DNA of 64,000 nucleotides from Microbacterium karelineae (GCF_009745985.1 NZ_WFIX01000191.1:62001-126000); one strand, 5' to 3'; shown: positions 49,183-61,185, counted from the first letter of the stretch. Notes: a model not told the origin generated them from the letters alone. Translations and numbers: made by a program.

Positions 49183-49668
49183 ATGCAGAACCAGCCAGCT
49201 CCCCGCGCCGTCCGCCGCATCGCGGAGGGCGCGTATCGCGAACGCCTCGCGCCGTCGCTGAAGATCATCGCCGGCGCGGCGATCGTCGCCCCCATGGTGT
49301 CCCTCGTCTTCGTGCGGATCGACGCGCTCGTCGCCCTCGCCCTCGGCCTCGGCGCGGCCGTCGCCCTCATCGCGCTGCTGGTCGGGCTCGCACCCGTCGT
49401 GACCGTGTCGGACGGCGTGCTGCGCGCGGGGCGCGCGCATATCGACGTCTCGCTCCTCGGCGATCCGCGTCCGCTCGAGGACGACGAGGCCCGCTCCGCG
49501 CGCGGCGTCGGCCTGGATCCGAAGGGCTGGTACCTGATACGCGGAGGGATCGCCGGGATCGTGTTCGTTCCGAACGACGATCCCGACGATCCCGTGAGGT
49601 CGTGGACGATCTCGACGCGCACGCCGGACCGGCTCGCGGCCGCGATCCGGCGTGCGCAGCGCGCTTAG
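49183..49668 (+). CDS. DUF3093 membrane protein
   Basis: A 161-residue protein of an actinobacterial family with no assigned role. Two helices lie at about 27-46 and 48-70 ([40 protein letters not shown]), followed by a soluble part with [29 protein letters not shown] and [14 protein letters not shown]. The position next to dut and DUF4193 is conserved. Its stop overlaps the DUF4193 stop by 4 nt. Confidence 0.88.
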   Translation: MQNQPAPRAVRRIAEGAYRERLAPSLKIIAGAAIVAPMVSLVFVRIDALVALALGLGAAVALIALLVGLAPVVTVSDGVLRAGRAHIDVSLLGDPRPLEDDEARSARGVGLDPKGWYLIRGGIAGIVFVPNDDPDDPVRSWTISTRTPDRLAAAIRRAQRA

Positions 49669-49958
49669 GCCGCGCAGTCCTTGCAGATCGGCCCCGTCTT
49701 GTCGTCGGTGTGGTCGAGCTGCGAGCGGTGCTTCACGAGGAAGCAGCTCATGCAGGTGAACTCGTCCTGCTGGGGAGGGAGCACGACGACGTCGAGCTCC
49801 ACGTTCGAGAGGTCGTTGCCGCCGAGCACGAAGCTCGGGTTGTCGGAGTCCTCGCTCTCGACCGCGGTGCCCTGGTTCGATCGCGCCGCTTTCAGGGCCT
49901 CGATCGACTCATTGCCTTCGTCCTCGTTCTTCCGCGGTGCGTCGTAATCAGTTGCCAT
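49665..49958 (-). CDS. DUF4193 family protein (zinc-ribbon-like)
   Basis: A 97-residue acidic protein found throughout actinobacteria, function unknown. The N-terminus is [10 protein letters not shown]. The C-terminal half carries two cysteine pairs (FTCMSCF and PICKDC) about 23 residues apart, suited to one zinc ion. It is convergent with DUF3093. Confidence 0.9.
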   Translation of the reverse strand: MATDYDAPRKNEDEGNESIEALKAARSNQGTAVESEDSDNPSFVLGGNDLSNVELDVVVLPPQQDEFTCMSCFLVKHRSQLDHTDDKTGPICKDCAA

Positions 49959-50281
49959 CTGCGGGCGTCACTTCTTTCGCAAGTCTGTGGATGGGAGAGG
50001 GTTCCCGCGGCCGTCGGCGCGCGTCTTCGACGGGCGGCGATCAGCAGGGCTCGTCTGCGGTCGTCGACAGCTGACGCGGACGCGGCTCTCTGCGCGGGGC
50101 GGCGACAGTTTGCACGAGTACGCCGCTTTTCGCAAATGCACTGGCGATGGCTTCGGCGCGTCGCACCCTGCCGCACAGGATGAAACAAGCGGCGCGCCCG
50201 CGCTGTTCCCGGTTTCGCGCACCCTCCGTGTCACCATATGTGCGGGCGCGACGAGCGCCGCGCCAGGCGGAGAGGAGCAGG
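49959..50281. other. Intergenic region between DUF4193 and sepH
   Basis: 323 bp without a coding sequence I can support. It holds the divergent promoters of DUF4193 and sepH and the sepH ribosome binding site (GAGAGGAG at 50268-50275). An AT-richer stretch at 50108-50145 contains TTTGC and GCAAA arms 20 bp apart, a weak inverted repeat. I see no convincing hairpin or small gene. Confidence 0.5.
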
Positions 50282-51265
50282 ATGGAACAGCTGACCATCG
50301 TCGGCACGGAGGGCGAGAGGCTCGTCCTCGCCACCGAGCAGGGACAGCGCTTCACCCTCGACATCGACGACATGCTGCGCGCGGAAGTGCGCCGGTCGCG
50401 CGCCGAGGCCGAGCCGAGGTCCCGCGATCTCGGACCGAGCCCCAAGGAGATCCAGGCCCACATGCGTGCGGGCATGTCCGCGGAGGATGTCGCAGAGCTG
50501 CTGTCCTGCGACCTCGACCGCGTCCGCCTGTTCGAGGGCCCCGTGCTCGCAGAGCGCGAGCACATCGTCGATCGCGCTCTCGCGATGCCTGTGCTCACGG
50601 GCGTGCGCGTCGACCAGGACGACAACCCCACCTTCGGCACCGCCATCCGGCAGAAGCTCGCCGACATCTCGGCCTCCGCGGAGCGCTGGTCGAGCTGGAA
50701 GGAGGACGAGGGCTGGGTCGTCAAGCTGATGTTCGAGGCGTCGGGCATCGAACGCGACGCGCGATGGAGCTTCGACCCTCGCCGGAGCGCCCTCGCCCCG
50801 GCGAACGACGACGCCGTGCAGCTGTCTCGACAGGGAAAGATCCCCGACGGCCTCATCCCCCGCCTCCGCGCTCTCGACGTCGTCGACGACACGAAGGACG
50901 CCTCGACATTCGACGAACAGGCGTTCCAGGAGGAGCCGCCCGCCGCGCCGGAGCCCGAGCGCACGGCCGACACCGCCGACCTGCTGGAGGCCCTGCGACG
51001 CAAGCGCGGGCAGCGCGAGACGCCGCCCGTCGCCGATGACGACGAGGATCCCCGGGACGCCCCTCGCGGCCGCCCCGTCGCCGTCCTCGGCGCGATCGAC
51101 CCGAATCTCGAGGAGACCCCGCCCGCCGACGCGGCCGACGACGCTGATGCGCCGGCGGACGAGCCCGCCTCGGGCCCCGCGCCCGATCAGGCGTCGCGGC
51201 GCCGCGGCCGCCCGGCGATGCCCTCCTGGGACGAGATCGTCTTCGGAGCCCGCGGCGACGACTGA
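50282..51265 (+). CDS. sepH: Septation protein SepH
   Basis: Actinobacterial FtsZ-interacting protein that promotes Z-ring assembly. The protein has 327 residues. The N-terminal DUF3071 domain (1-170) has VGTEGERLVLATEQGQRFTL, a helix-turn-helix-like stretch in MSAEDVAELLSCDLDRVRLF and EREHIVDRAL. The disordered acidic C-terminus ends in the conserved tail MPSWDEIVFGARGDD. A strong ribosome binding site precedes the ATG. Confidence 0.93.
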   Translation: MEQLTIVGTEGERLVLATEQGQRFTLDIDDMLRAEVRRSRAEAEPRSRDLGPSPKEIQAHMRAGMSAEDVAELLSCDLDRVRLFEGPVLAEREHIVDRALAMPVLTGVRVDQDDNPTFGTAIRQKLADISASAERWSSWKEDEGWVVKLMFEASGIERDARWSFDPRRSALAPANDDAVQLSRQGKIPDGLIPRLRALDVVDDTKDASTFDEQAFQEEPPAAPEPERTADTADLLEALRRKRGQRETPPVADDDEDPRDAPRGRPVAVLGAIDPNLEETPPADAADDADAPADEPASGPAPDQASRRRGRPAMPSWDEIVFGARGDD

Positions 51266-51270
51266 GACGT

Positions 51271-51307
51271 GTGTCGTGATCGGTCGACGCAGACCCGATC
51301 ACGACGC
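51271..51307. terminator. Terminator between sepH and the phosphodiesterase gene
   Basis: Arms TCGTGATCGG and its complement (10-11 bp, extendable with a wobble pair) around an 11-nt loop, 5 bp after sepH and just before the convergent stop at 51313. Confidence 0.7.
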
Positions 51308-51312
51308 GCGTT

Positions 51313-52446
51313 CTAGCCCGCGTACGCGCCGCGTCGGATGAGCGGGACGGTCGTCTCCTCGGGGGTGATCGATCCGTGCTGCCCGATCATCCGCTGCGCA
51401 CCCTTGTCGGCGAGACGATCGTCATAGAACGCCCAGATCCCGCGCGCGGCGACGAGGACGTCGCCGATCCGCCCCTCCACATGGGCGGCGATCTCCTCCC
51501 CGAAGAGGCCGTCCGCGATGGCCTCCGCGCGCGTCGACACATCGGCCGTCCGCTCGCACAGGCTCCGCCAGCGCTCCGCGAGCGCGCCGACGTCCTCGCC
51601 CGGCTCCGCGTACACGTGCAGCATCCTCGGCTCCCCGCCGAGGTGGCGCACGCCGTCGAGGCGCGGATCGCCCTCCGCCAGCAGAACGTGGCGTGAGCGC
51701 GGCACGTCGATCATGCCGTGATCGGCCGTGACCACCGTGCCGACCCCCCGCGGTGGCTCGAGAGCGGGCGCGGTCGCGCGGTCGATCGTCTCGAGCACGC
51801 CCCGCCATTCGTCCGAGTCGACCCCGTGCCGATGCCCGGCCTGGTCGAGCTCGGGAATGTAGCAGTAGACGAACGCACCCTCCTGCTGCGCCGCGAGCGC
51901 GCACGCGACGCGCACGCGCTGGTCGATGTCGTCCTCCGCGACATACTCGGCTCCCCGCATGAGCGCGGCCGTGAGGCCCGTCGACCGATACGACGCCGCC
52001 CCGACCGCATAGCCCGCGACGCCCTCCGCGGCGGCGCGCTCGAACACCGTCTCGCTCCGCTGCCACGCGGCGGGATCGAGCCCGTCGCGCTCGTATCCGT
52101 TGAGCTGATTCGTCAGGACGTCGCGCGCGGGATCGAGGGTGCGGTACCCCACCAGGCCGTGCCTCCCGGGATGCTCGCCGGTGAGGAACGAGGCCAGGGC
52201 CGCGGCCGTGGTGGAGGGGAAGACCGTCTGCGCGACGTGCTTCCGCGGCATGGCCTGGGCGAGCCGTCGCGCGTGCGCCTGGTGGGCGCGCAGCTGGATC
52301 GCCCCCAGCCCGTCGACGAGCACGGCGACACCCGAGGCCGCGGGCGGAAGCCACTGTCCCCCACCGCGCAGCGAGCGGATGATCTCGGTCGCCACTCCGG
52401 CGAGATTCCGGGCCGTGGCGGGCCCCGCGGGTAGGATCTTCTGCAT
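51313..52446 (-). CDS. Type I phosphodiesterase / nucleotide pyrophosphatase family protein
   Basis: A 377-residue hydrolase of the alkaline phosphatase superfamily. The metal ligand and nucleophile region is [10 protein letters not shown] and [15 protein letters not shown] (Thr nucleophile). Further metal ligands lie in [13 protein letters not shown] and [10 protein letters not shown]. There is no signal peptide, so it is probably cytoplasmic. The substrate (a nucleotide or other phosphodiester) is not evident. Conserved next to sepH in actinobacteria. Confidence 0.9.
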   Translation of the reverse strand: MQKILPAGPATARNLAGVATEIIRSLRGGGQWLPPAASGVAVLVDGLGAIQLRAHQAHARRLAQAMPRKHVAQTVFPSTTAAALASFLTGEHPGRHGLVGYRTLDPARDVLTNQLNGYERDGLDPAAWQRSETVFERAAAEGVAGYAVGAASYRSTGLTAALMRGAEYVAEDDIDQRVRVACALAAQQEGAFVYCYIPELDQAGHRHGVDSDEWRGVLETIDRATAPALEPPRGVGTVVTADHGMIDVPRSRHVLLAEGDPRLDGVRHLGGEPRMLHVYAEPGEDVGALAERWRSLCERTADVSTRAEAIADGLFGEEIAAHVEGRIGDVLVAARGIWAFYDDRLADKGAQRMIGQHGSITPEETTVPLIRRGAYAG

Positions 52447-52544
52447 CCGGGCCAGTCTCGCACAGCCCGACGAGCGGGCGATGCGGACGCCGCGCCGTCG
52501 CGGTGCACGGCCCGACGGACGTTCTTCCCATCAGAGAGGGTCGC

Positions 52545-54989
<2,445 letters not shown>

Positions 54990-55002
54990 CGCCTCGCCCG
55001 CG

Positions 55003-55929
55003 TCAGACTCGAACGGAAGCGGCGGGCGCCGGGCGCAGCGACGCGAGCGCCTCGCCGAGCGCGCGGCGGAATGCGCCGATCGCGGGGTGCCCGGAGCGCC
55101 CGACGCGCGCTGTCGTATAGACCATGCGGTGCGGATCCCCGGGCAGGCGCACGAGCTCGAGCCCGTCGAGGTGCGGATCCGCGAGCATGCCGGGAATGAA
55201 CGCCACCGCATGACCTGTGCGCACCAGGTGCGCCTGCAGCAGAGGGTCGGGGCTCTCGAACTGCACGCGCGGCTCGAAGCCGGCACTTCGGCATACGGCG
55301 CGCGCCCAGCTCCCTGTGACGGTGTCCTCCGGATCGATCGCCCACGGCGCATCGGCCAGGTCGGCGAGGCGGTGCGGGCGGTGCGTGAGCGATCCGGACG
55401 GCGGAAGCACGAGGTGCATCGGGTCGGCCATCAGGTCCTCGCGGTCCACCCCCGCGCGCACGGGTTCGGGAACTCCTGGGTACTCCTCGCCGACGATGAG
55501 GTCGAACCGATGCGCGAGAAGGCCGCGATAGGCTTCGCCGACCTCGCGCTGGGTCATCACCACCTCCAGCTCCGGATGCCGCTCGCGCAGCAGGTCGAGT
55601 GCGGACGGCGCGACGCCGAGGACGACGCTCTGGAACGACGCGACGGAGAGCACTCCCCTGGTCTGCCCGTCGCCTGCGGCCAGGTCGGCCTCGGCGCGCT
55701 CGAGCTCTGCGACTGCGGCGTCCGCATGCCGAGCGAGTTCGACAGCGGCCGGTGTGAGCCGGACCCTCCGCGCATCGCGCTCGAGCAGCCGTGCTCCCGT
55801 CTCGCGTTCGAGCAGAGACAGCTGCTGCGAGACCGCCGACGGCGAGTACCTGAGGGCCTCCGCTGTCGCCGCGATCGTGCCGCGTCGGCCGAGTTCGCTG
55901 AGCAGACGCATCCGTGTGAGGTTGAGCAT
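55003..55929 (-). CDS. LysR-family transcriptional regulator
   Basis: A 308-residue regulator. The N-terminal winged helix-turn-helix has LSELGRRGTIAATAEALRYS and SPSAVSQQLSLLERETGARL. The periplasmic-binding-like effector domain starts near residue 90. It diverges from an EamA exporter gene with 71 bp between starts, the usual layout of a LysR regulator controlling its neighbour. An inverted repeat GAGTG-N6-CACTC lies at 55948-55963. A good AAGGAG ribosome binding site precedes the ATG. The effector is unknown, possibly an amino acid. Confidence 0.92.
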   Translation of the reverse strand: MLNLTRMRLLSELGRRGTIAATAEALRYSPSAVSQQLSLLERETGARLLERDARRVRLTPAAVELARHADAAVAELERAEADLAAGDGQTRGVLSVASFQSVVLGVAPSALDLLRERHPELEVVMTQREVGEAYRGLLAHRFDLIVGEEYPGVPEPVRAGVDREDLMADPMHLVLPPSGSLTHRPHRLADLADAPWAIDPEDTVTGSWARAVCRSAGFEPRVQFESPDPLLQAHLVRTGHAVAFIPGMLADPHLDGLELVRLPGDPHRMVYTTARVGRSGHPAIGAFRRALGEALASLRPAPAASVRV

Positions 55930-56000
55930 CGGTTCTCCTTACGCTCAGAGTGAAGAGACACTCGCTGTACTGATGTTATGTCGTGGTCGACGATGGATCC

Positions 56001-56915
56001 ATGGCATCATCCGCGCGTCTCGCCCCTGTCGCCCTCATCGCCGGGTCGTGCGTCTCCCTGCAGTTCGGCGCCGCTCTCGCCGTCCAGCTGTTCCCCGCAC
56101 TCGGATCCTGGGGGATGACCGCGCTGCGCGTGCTCATCGCCGCAGTGGCGGTCCTGCTCATCGCGCGGCCCGCCGCGTGGGCCTGGGATCGCCGACAATG
56201 GGGCCTCGTCGCGGGCTACGGGCTCGCGCTCGGCGGCATGAACGGCTTCTTCTACGCGTCGCTCGCCGTTCTTCCTCTCGGCCCGGCCGTCGCGATCGAG
56301 TTCCTCGGTCCGCTCCTGCTCGCCGCCGCGCTCTCGCGCCGGATCGCCGACATCTCGTGGGTGGTCCTCGCGCTCGGGGCGATGGGGCTGTTCGCGCTCG
56401 ACGGCATGAACGGGGAGCACCTCGATCCCACCGGTGTCATGCTCGTCCTCATCGCGGCCGCGTTCTGGGCGCTCTACATCCGACTCGGGGCGCGCGTGAG
56501 TCGAAACGTTCCCGGGCTCGGCGGGCTCGGCATGGGGCTCGCGATCGCCGCCATCGCCTTGATCCCGTTCGGCGTGCCCGCGATCGCGATCGTCGCCCTC
56601 GACCCGACGCTCGTCCCGCTCGTGATCGGGACCGTGGTGCTCGCCTCCGTCGTCCCGTACTCGCTCGAGCTGCTCGCGCTGCGCCGCCTGTCGCAGCGCG
56701 CGTTCGGGATCCTCCTCAGCCTCGAGCCCGTGTTCGCTGCGCTGTTCGGCTGGCTCCTTCTCGCGCAGGACCTGTCGCCGCTGCGGATCGTCGCGATCGT
56801 CCTGGTCGTGGCGGCGAGCATCGGGACCGCGATCGGCGCACGCCCGACGGACGAGGCACACCCGGGAACGGGTCTCACCCCGGTCCCGATCCCCGCGCGC
56901 GGGTCGGATCGCTGA
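56001..56915 (+). CDS. EamA/DMT-family transporter (RhtA-like)
   Basis: A 304-residue exporter candidate with ten membrane helices in two EamA halves (about 1-140 and 145-290). Characteristic stretches are IAGSCVSLQFGAALAVQLFP, LGPAVAIEFLGPLLLAAAL and LLSLEPVFAALFGWLLLAQD. RhtA relatives export threonine, homoserine or other small metabolites. The divergent LysR gene suggests inducible export. An in-frame GTG six codons upstream (55983) is an alternative start. Confidence 0.88.
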   Translation: MASSARLAPVALIAGSCVSLQFGAALAVQLFPALGSWGMTALRVLIAAVAVLLIARPAAWAWDRRQWGLVAGYGLALGGMNGFFYASLAVLPLGPAVAIEFLGPLLLAAALSRRIADISWVVLALGAMGLFALDGMNGEHLDPTGVMLVLIAAAFWALYIRLGARVSRNVPGLGGLGMGLAIAAIALIPFGVPAIAIVALDPTLVPLVIGTVVLASVVPYSLELLALRRLSQRAFGILLSLEPVFAALFGWLLLAQDLSPLRIVAIVLVVAASIGTAIGARPTDEAHPGTGLTPVPIPARGSDR

Positions 56916-56921
56916 CGCGTC

Positions 56922-59015
56922 CTACGCGTCGATCGACTCCTTGTCGAGGCGGGCAGCGCCCTCGACGATGAAGTTCCTCCGTGGCGCGACCTCGCTGCCC
57001 ATCAGCATCTCGAAGACGTGCCCCGCCGCCTCCGCGTCCTCCATGCGCACGCGGCGCAGGAGGCGACCATCACGCGACATCGTCGTGTCGGCGAGCTGGT
57101 CGGCGTCCATCTCCCCGAGCCCCTTGTACCGCTGGATCGGCTCCTGCCAGCGCTTGTTCTGTCGGCGGAGCTTCGCGAGCAGGGCGTTGAGCTCGCGGTC
57201 GCTGTACGTGTAGATCGTCTCGTTCGGCTTGGAGCCCGGATTCATGACGATCACCCGATGCAGCGGCGGAACCGCCGCGAAGACGCGCCCGTGCTCGATG
57301 AGCGGACGCATGTATCGATAGAACAGCGTGAGCAGCAGCGTACGGATGTGCGCGCCGTCGACGTCGGCGTCGCTCAGGACGATGACCTTGCCGTACCGCG
57401 CGACGTCGATGTCGAAGGTCCGGCCCGATCCCGCACCGACCACCTGGATCAGGGCGGCGCACTCGGCGTTCGAGAGCATGTCGCCGATCGACGCCTTCTG
57501 CGTGTTGAGGATCTTCCCGCGGATCGGGAAGAGCGCCTGATACTCGCTGTCGCGCGCCTTGCGCGCGGTGCCGAGCGCGGAGTCGCCCTCCACGATGAAC
57601 AGTTCGGAGTTCGACACGTCGTTCGATCGGCAGTCGATCAGCTTGGCGGGGAGCGACGACGACTCGAGCGCGTTCTTGCGGCGCTGCGTCTCCTTGTGGG
57701 CGCGGGCCGAGACTCGGGCCTTCATCTCGCTGACGACCTTGTCGAGCAGCATCGACACCTGGTTCTTGTCGTCGCGCTTGGTCGACGTGAAGCGCGCCTT
57801 CATCCCCTCGCGCACGACCTTCGCCACGATGGCGCGCACGGCCGGGGTGCCGAGCACCTCCTTCGTCTGGCCCTCGAACTGCGGCTCGGGCAGGCTCACG
57901 TTCAGCACGGCCGTGAGGCCGGCGAGCACGTCGTCCTTCTCGAGCTTGTCGTTTCCGACCTTCAGTCGACGAGCGTTCTTCTCGACCTCGGCGCGCAGCT
58001 GCTTCGTGAGCTCCTGTTCGAAGCCCTGCTGGTGTGTGCCGCCCTTCGGCGTCGCGATGATGTTGACGAAGGAGCGCATGATCGTGTCGTAGCCCGTGCC
58101 CCAGCGCAGCGCGATATCGACGTGGCATTCGCGCTCGACCTCCGTCGAGCGCATGGATCCGTCGGGCTGCAGCGTCGGGACCGTCTCTGTGAAGGATCCC
58201 GTGCCCTCGAGTCGCCAGGTGTCCGTGACGGGAGCGTCCGTCGAGAGGAACTCGACGAACTCGGCCAGGCCGCCGTCGAATCGGTAGGAGCTCTCCCTGA
58301 CGCCGATCTCAGGGTCGTCGGCTGCGCGCTCGTCGCGGATGACGATCTCGAGCCCCGGCACGAGGAAGGCGGTCTGGCGCGCGCGGGTGACGAGGTCGTC
58401 GTACTGGAAGGCCGCGTCGGCCGTGAAGATCTGGCGGTCGGCCCAGTAGCGCACCCTGGTGCCCGTGACGCCGCGCCTCGTCTTTCCCACGACGCGCAGC
58501 TCGCTGTTCTTCTCGAACGGCGTGAACGGCGAATCCGGGCGCGCATCGCCCGCGTCGGCGAAGATGCCGGGCTCTCCGCGGTGGAAGCTCATCGCGTGGG
58601 TCTTCCCGCCGCGGTCGACCTCGACGTCGAGTCGCTCGCTCAGCGCGTTCACCACGGACGCGCCGACGCCGTGCAGGCCGCCGGACGCGGCGTAGGATCC
58701 GCCGCCGAACTTCCCGCCCGCGTGCAGCTTCGTGTAGACGACCTCGACGCCCGTGAGGCCTGTGCGGGGCTCGACATCGACGGGCACGCCGCGACCTCGG
58801 TCCTGCACCTCGACGCTGCCGTCCGCGCGGAGGACGACGTCGATGCGGTCGCCGTTGCCGGCCACGGCCTCGTCGACCGAGTTGTCGATGATCTCCCACA
58901 GGCAGTGCATGAGCCCCGGGGATCCGTTCGACCCGATGTACATGCCCGGCCGCTTGCGCACGGCCTCGAGCCCCTCGAGGACCTGCAGGTGGTGGGCGGA
59001 GTACTCGGCTGTCAC
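56922..59015 (-). CDS. parE: DNA topoisomerase IV / gyrase-type subunit B
   Basis: ATPase subunit of the type IIA topoisomerase. The protein has 697 residues. The GHKL ATPase has LEAVRKRPGMYIG, EIIDNSVDEA and GGLHGVGASVVNALS. The TOPRIM domain has EGDSALGTARKARD, PIRGKILN and DADVDGAHI. It ends in GEMDADQL and the C-terminal RRNFIVEGA motif. It is convergent with parC's direction, separated by the LysR/EamA pair. The GTG start lies 8 nt after TAGGAT. Confidence 0.92.
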   Translation of the reverse strand: MTAEYSAHHLQVLEGLEAVRKRPGMYIGSNGSPGLMHCLWEIIDNSVDEAVAGNGDRIDVVLRADGSVEVQDRGRGVPVDVEPRTGLTGVEVVYTKLHAGGKFGGGSYAASGGLHGVGASVVNALSERLDVEVDRGGKTHAMSFHRGEPGIFADAGDARPDSPFTPFEKNSELRVVGKTRRGVTGTRVRYWADRQIFTADAAFQYDDLVTRARQTAFLVPGLEIVIRDERAADDPEIGVRESSYRFDGGLAEFVEFLSTDAPVTDTWRLEGTGSFTETVPTLQPDGSMRSTEVERECHVDIALRWGTGYDTIMRSFVNIIATPKGGTHQQGFEQELTKQLRAEVEKNARRLKVGNDKLEKDDVLAGLTAVLNVSLPEPQFEGQTKEVLGTPAVRAIVAKVVREGMKARFTSTKRDDKNQVSMLLDKVVSEMKARVSARAHKETQRRKNALESSSLPAKLIDCRSNDVSNSELFIVEGDSALGTARKARDSEYQALFPIRGKILNTQKASIGDMLSNAECAALIQVVGAGSGRTFDIDVARYGKVIVLSDADVDGAHIRTLLLTLFYRYMRPLIEHGRVFAAVPPLHRVIVMNPGSKPNETIYTYSDRELNALLAKLRRQNKRWQEPIQRYKGLGEMDADQLADTTMSRDGRLLRRVRMEDAEAAGHVFEMLMGSEVAPRRNFIVEGAARLDKESIDA

Positions 59016-59195
59016 AAGATTCGATCCTATCTTCGAACATCGCCTGGTCGGGGAGAACACACCCGACCGGGCGTCGCGGCCCGCCCGCGTACGCCGAGCG
59101 CGAAAAACGGCGGATCTCCGGAAGGTGTGCGGGCGCGTCGTGGTTGTATGGAACATGCCCCGCGATATCGGATCCATCACGAAGGAGGCAGCCCG

Positions 59196-59414
59196 ATGAC
59201 TGCAACGACGACAGCCGACGCCACTGTCTCCCACCGCCTCACGGCGGCCGATCGCTGCGACGCCTGCGGAGCGCAGGCGTATATCGCCGCGTCGGTCGGC
59301 GGGAGCGAGCTGCTCTACTGCGCGCACCACGGGCGCAAGTTCGAAGAGAAGCTCCGGGCCGTGGCCACGGCGTGGCACGACGAGACCGACAAGCTCGGGG
59401 ACGACGCGAGCTGA
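59196..59414 (+). CDS. DUF7455 family protein (zinc-finger-like)
   Basis: A 72-residue protein conserved near sigA and parE in actinobacteria, function unknown. A CDAC pair (residues 21-24) and a CAHH element (residues 42-45) can hold one zinc ion. The start is set by a strong GAAGGAGG ribosome binding site 7 nt before the ATG. Confidence 0.88.
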   Translation: MTATTTADATVSHRLTAADRCDACGAQAYIAASVGGSELLYCAHHGRKFEEKLRAVATAWHDETDKLGDDAS

Positions 59415-59425
59415 CGGGTCCCCCA

Positions 59426-59462
59426 GACGGCGCCCTCCCGCACTGCGCGGGAGGGCGCCGTC
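59426..59462. terminator. Bidirectional terminator between DUF7455 and the racemase operon
   Basis: A perfect 16-bp stem (59426-59441 with 59447-59462) and 5-nt loop, between two convergent stops. Confidence 0.88.
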
Positions 59463-59469
59463 CTGTTCC

Positions 59470-60510
59470 TCAGACGTAGACGCGCGGCACGAGCGGCGAG
59501 ACCCGCAGGAGCGGCTCCTCGCCGACGGTGCCGATCGCCTCCCCGAGGTCGGTCGGCGTCGGCTCTCCGCGGTCGCCCGGTCCGAAGAGGGTCACCTCGT
59601 CGCCGGCGCGGGCGCCGCCCCACGCCGCGACGGCCGACTCGAACGGGTCCACGCGCCGCAGCTCCCGCGGCCCTCCCGGGGTCCCGACGCGCACGCGGCC
59701 CGCGAGCGTCGACGGCACGCCGTCGACGGACCCGATGCCGATGCGCACCTCGTCCGCCTCGGCGTCGACGACCCGGGCGACGAGCGACGACACGGGGGCG
59801 ATCCCGGGGATGTCGGGGCCGTCCGCCGAGCGGATCCCGTAGCAGAACGCGCCGATCCGCACGAGGTCGCCGCGGAACTCGGGGCGGTGCCATGCGGCCG
59901 CGCTCGCGGCGAGGTGCCGCACGGCCGGCGTGAGGCCCGCGTGCCGCGCGTCCGAGACCGCCCGGTCGAATGCGGCGCGCGAGATGTCGTCCTCCTCGTC
60001 GCTCGCCTCCGCGATGTGGCTCCAGATGCCGACGACGTCGACGGATCCCTCGCGCTCGAGCGCCGCGGCGCGCGCGCAGAACGCGTCCCAGTCCTCGGGC
60101 CGCACACCGTTTCGGTGCAGGCCCGTGTCGATCTTGAGGTGCACGCGGGCGACCACGTCGGCGCCGCGGGCCGCGGAGGCGACGCGCTCCAGATAGCCGG
60201 CGTCGCCCACGCCGAGCTCGAGGCCGCCGCGCAGTGCCATCTCGGCCTCCGGCCCCGTCACGGTCATCCAGGCGACGACGCGGGCGCGTTCCCCCGCGAC
60301 GTCCTTGGCGCGCAGGGCGCTCGGGATGTCGATCCCGCCGAACCAGCTCGCCCCCGCGTCGATCGCCGCCTCGACGATGCGCGGCACGCCCTGCGCGTAG
60401 GCGTCGTCCTTGATCACGACGAGCACCTCCGCGGGCGCCATGCGGTCGCGGACGGCGCGCACATTCGCCCGGAGGCGCGACAGGTCGACCCGCAGCTCGG
60501 CCGTGCTCAT
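59470..60510 (-). CDS. Alanine racemase-like protein, PLP barrel half (lacks catalytic Tyr)
   Basis: A 346-residue fold-type III PLP protein. The barrel keeps the alanine racemase landmarks: PLP lysine Lys34 in VVIKDDAYAQG, LKIDTGLHRNG (124-135), His165 in IWSHIAEA, LAASAAA (200-206) and Arg218/Tyr224 in LVRIGAFCYGI. The C-terminal beta domain is divergent: the VSYG motif carrying the catalytic tyrosine is replaced by VRIG at 255-258, and no GR.CMD motif is found. In alanine racemase the tyrosine comes from the other subunit of the dimer. The gene overlaps the upstream gene by 4 nt (ATGA), and that gene supplies the missing parts. Confidence 0.85.
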   Translation of the reverse strand: MSTAELRVDLSRLRANVRAVRDRMAPAEVLVVIKDDAYAQGVPRIVEAAIDAGASWFGGIDIPSALRAKDVAGERARVVAWMTVTGPEAEMALRGGLELGVGDAGYLERVASAARGADVVARVHLKIDTGLHRNGVRPEDWDAFCARAAALEREGSVDVVGIWSHIAEASDEEDDISRAAFDRAVSDARHAGLTPAVRHLAASAAAWHRPEFRGDLVRIGAFCYGIRSADGPDIPGIAPVSSLVARVVDAEADEVRIGIGSVDGVPSTLAGRVRVGTPGGPRELRRVDPFESAVAAWGGARAGDEVTLFGPGDRGEPTPTDLGEAIGTVGEEPLLRVSPLVPRVYV

Positions 60511-61181
60511 GCCGCGACCTCCCGCCGTGCGGACAGCCCGGGGGCGGCGACGAGCTCGATCTCGGACCAGCCGGTCGCACGCGCCCACCGCCCGAGGAGG
60601 TCCGGCGCGGGCCCGCCGAAGAACACGGCCTCGTCGCCGGGGCGCACCTCGAGGTCGCCGATGTCGACGACGCAGACGTCCATCGCCACGCGCCCGATCA
60701 CGGGCCGCTCGACGCCGGCGATCAGCACCGCCGCGCGCCCGCCGATGGCGCGCGGAACGCCCTGCGCGTATCCGCCCGCGACGAGGGCGGCCCGGGTGTC
60801 CTCGTCGGCGCGATGCAGGTAGCCGTACGAGACGCCGTCCCCCGCGCGCAGGCGCTTGGTCTGCAGCACGGGAGTCGCGAGCGTCAGCACCGGCTCGCCG
60901 CGCCCGCGGAGTCCGAAGACGCTCTCGAGCGGCAGCGTCGCCGTGCGGGCCTCGCGCAGGCCCTCGGCTGCGGCGACCGCGGGATCATCTGCGAGCGCCC
61001 TCGTGACGCCGGCGGCGCGCGCGGCCGCCGCGACGATCCGGGCGCCGTGGCCGCACGCGTCCCGGCGCAGATCGATCGACGCGTCAGGATCACCCGCCGC
61101 CGCGCGGGCGATGTTCGCCTCGAGCGCGGACCGCGACACACGTGCGCGCGGTGCGCTCATCCCCAGAATCGACGCACTCAT
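60507..61181 (-). CDS. Alanine racemase-like protein, C-terminal tyrosine half (lacks PLP lysine and most of barrel)
   Basis: A 224-residue relative of alanine racemase. The N-terminal part resembles only the first units of the barrel, with LRRDACGHG (38-46) where VKADAYGHG is normal, so the PLP lysine is arginine. Residues equivalent to roughly 80-230 of the family are missing, including the HLKMDTG segment, the active-site His and Arg. The C-terminal domain is well kept: catalytic Tyr119 in GVSYGYL, GGYAQGVPR and Met167 in GRVAMDVCVVDIG. The start at 61179-61181 is 7 nt after TAGTCT (leaderless). An ATG seven codons later is possible. Confidence 0.82.
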   Translation of the reverse strand: MSASILGMSAPRARVSRSALEANIARAAAGDPDASIDLRRDACGHGARIVAAAARAAGVTRALADDPAVAAAEGLREARTATLPLESVFGLRGRGEPVLTLATPVLQTKRLRAGDGVSYGYLHRADEDTRAALVAGGYAQGVPRAIGGRAAVLIAGVERPVIGRVAMDVCVVDIGDLEVRPGDEAVFFGGPAPDLLGRWARATGWSEIELVAAPGLSARREVAA

Positions 61182-61185
61182 CCGA

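Noticed and set aside
59470-60510. Calling the half-racemase genes pseudogenes from one broken alr
   Set aside because: Both frames are intact, overlap by 4 nt, share normal codon use and keep different, complementary active-site residues. Each contains its own N-terminal racemase-like start, so a single frameshift cannot explain them.
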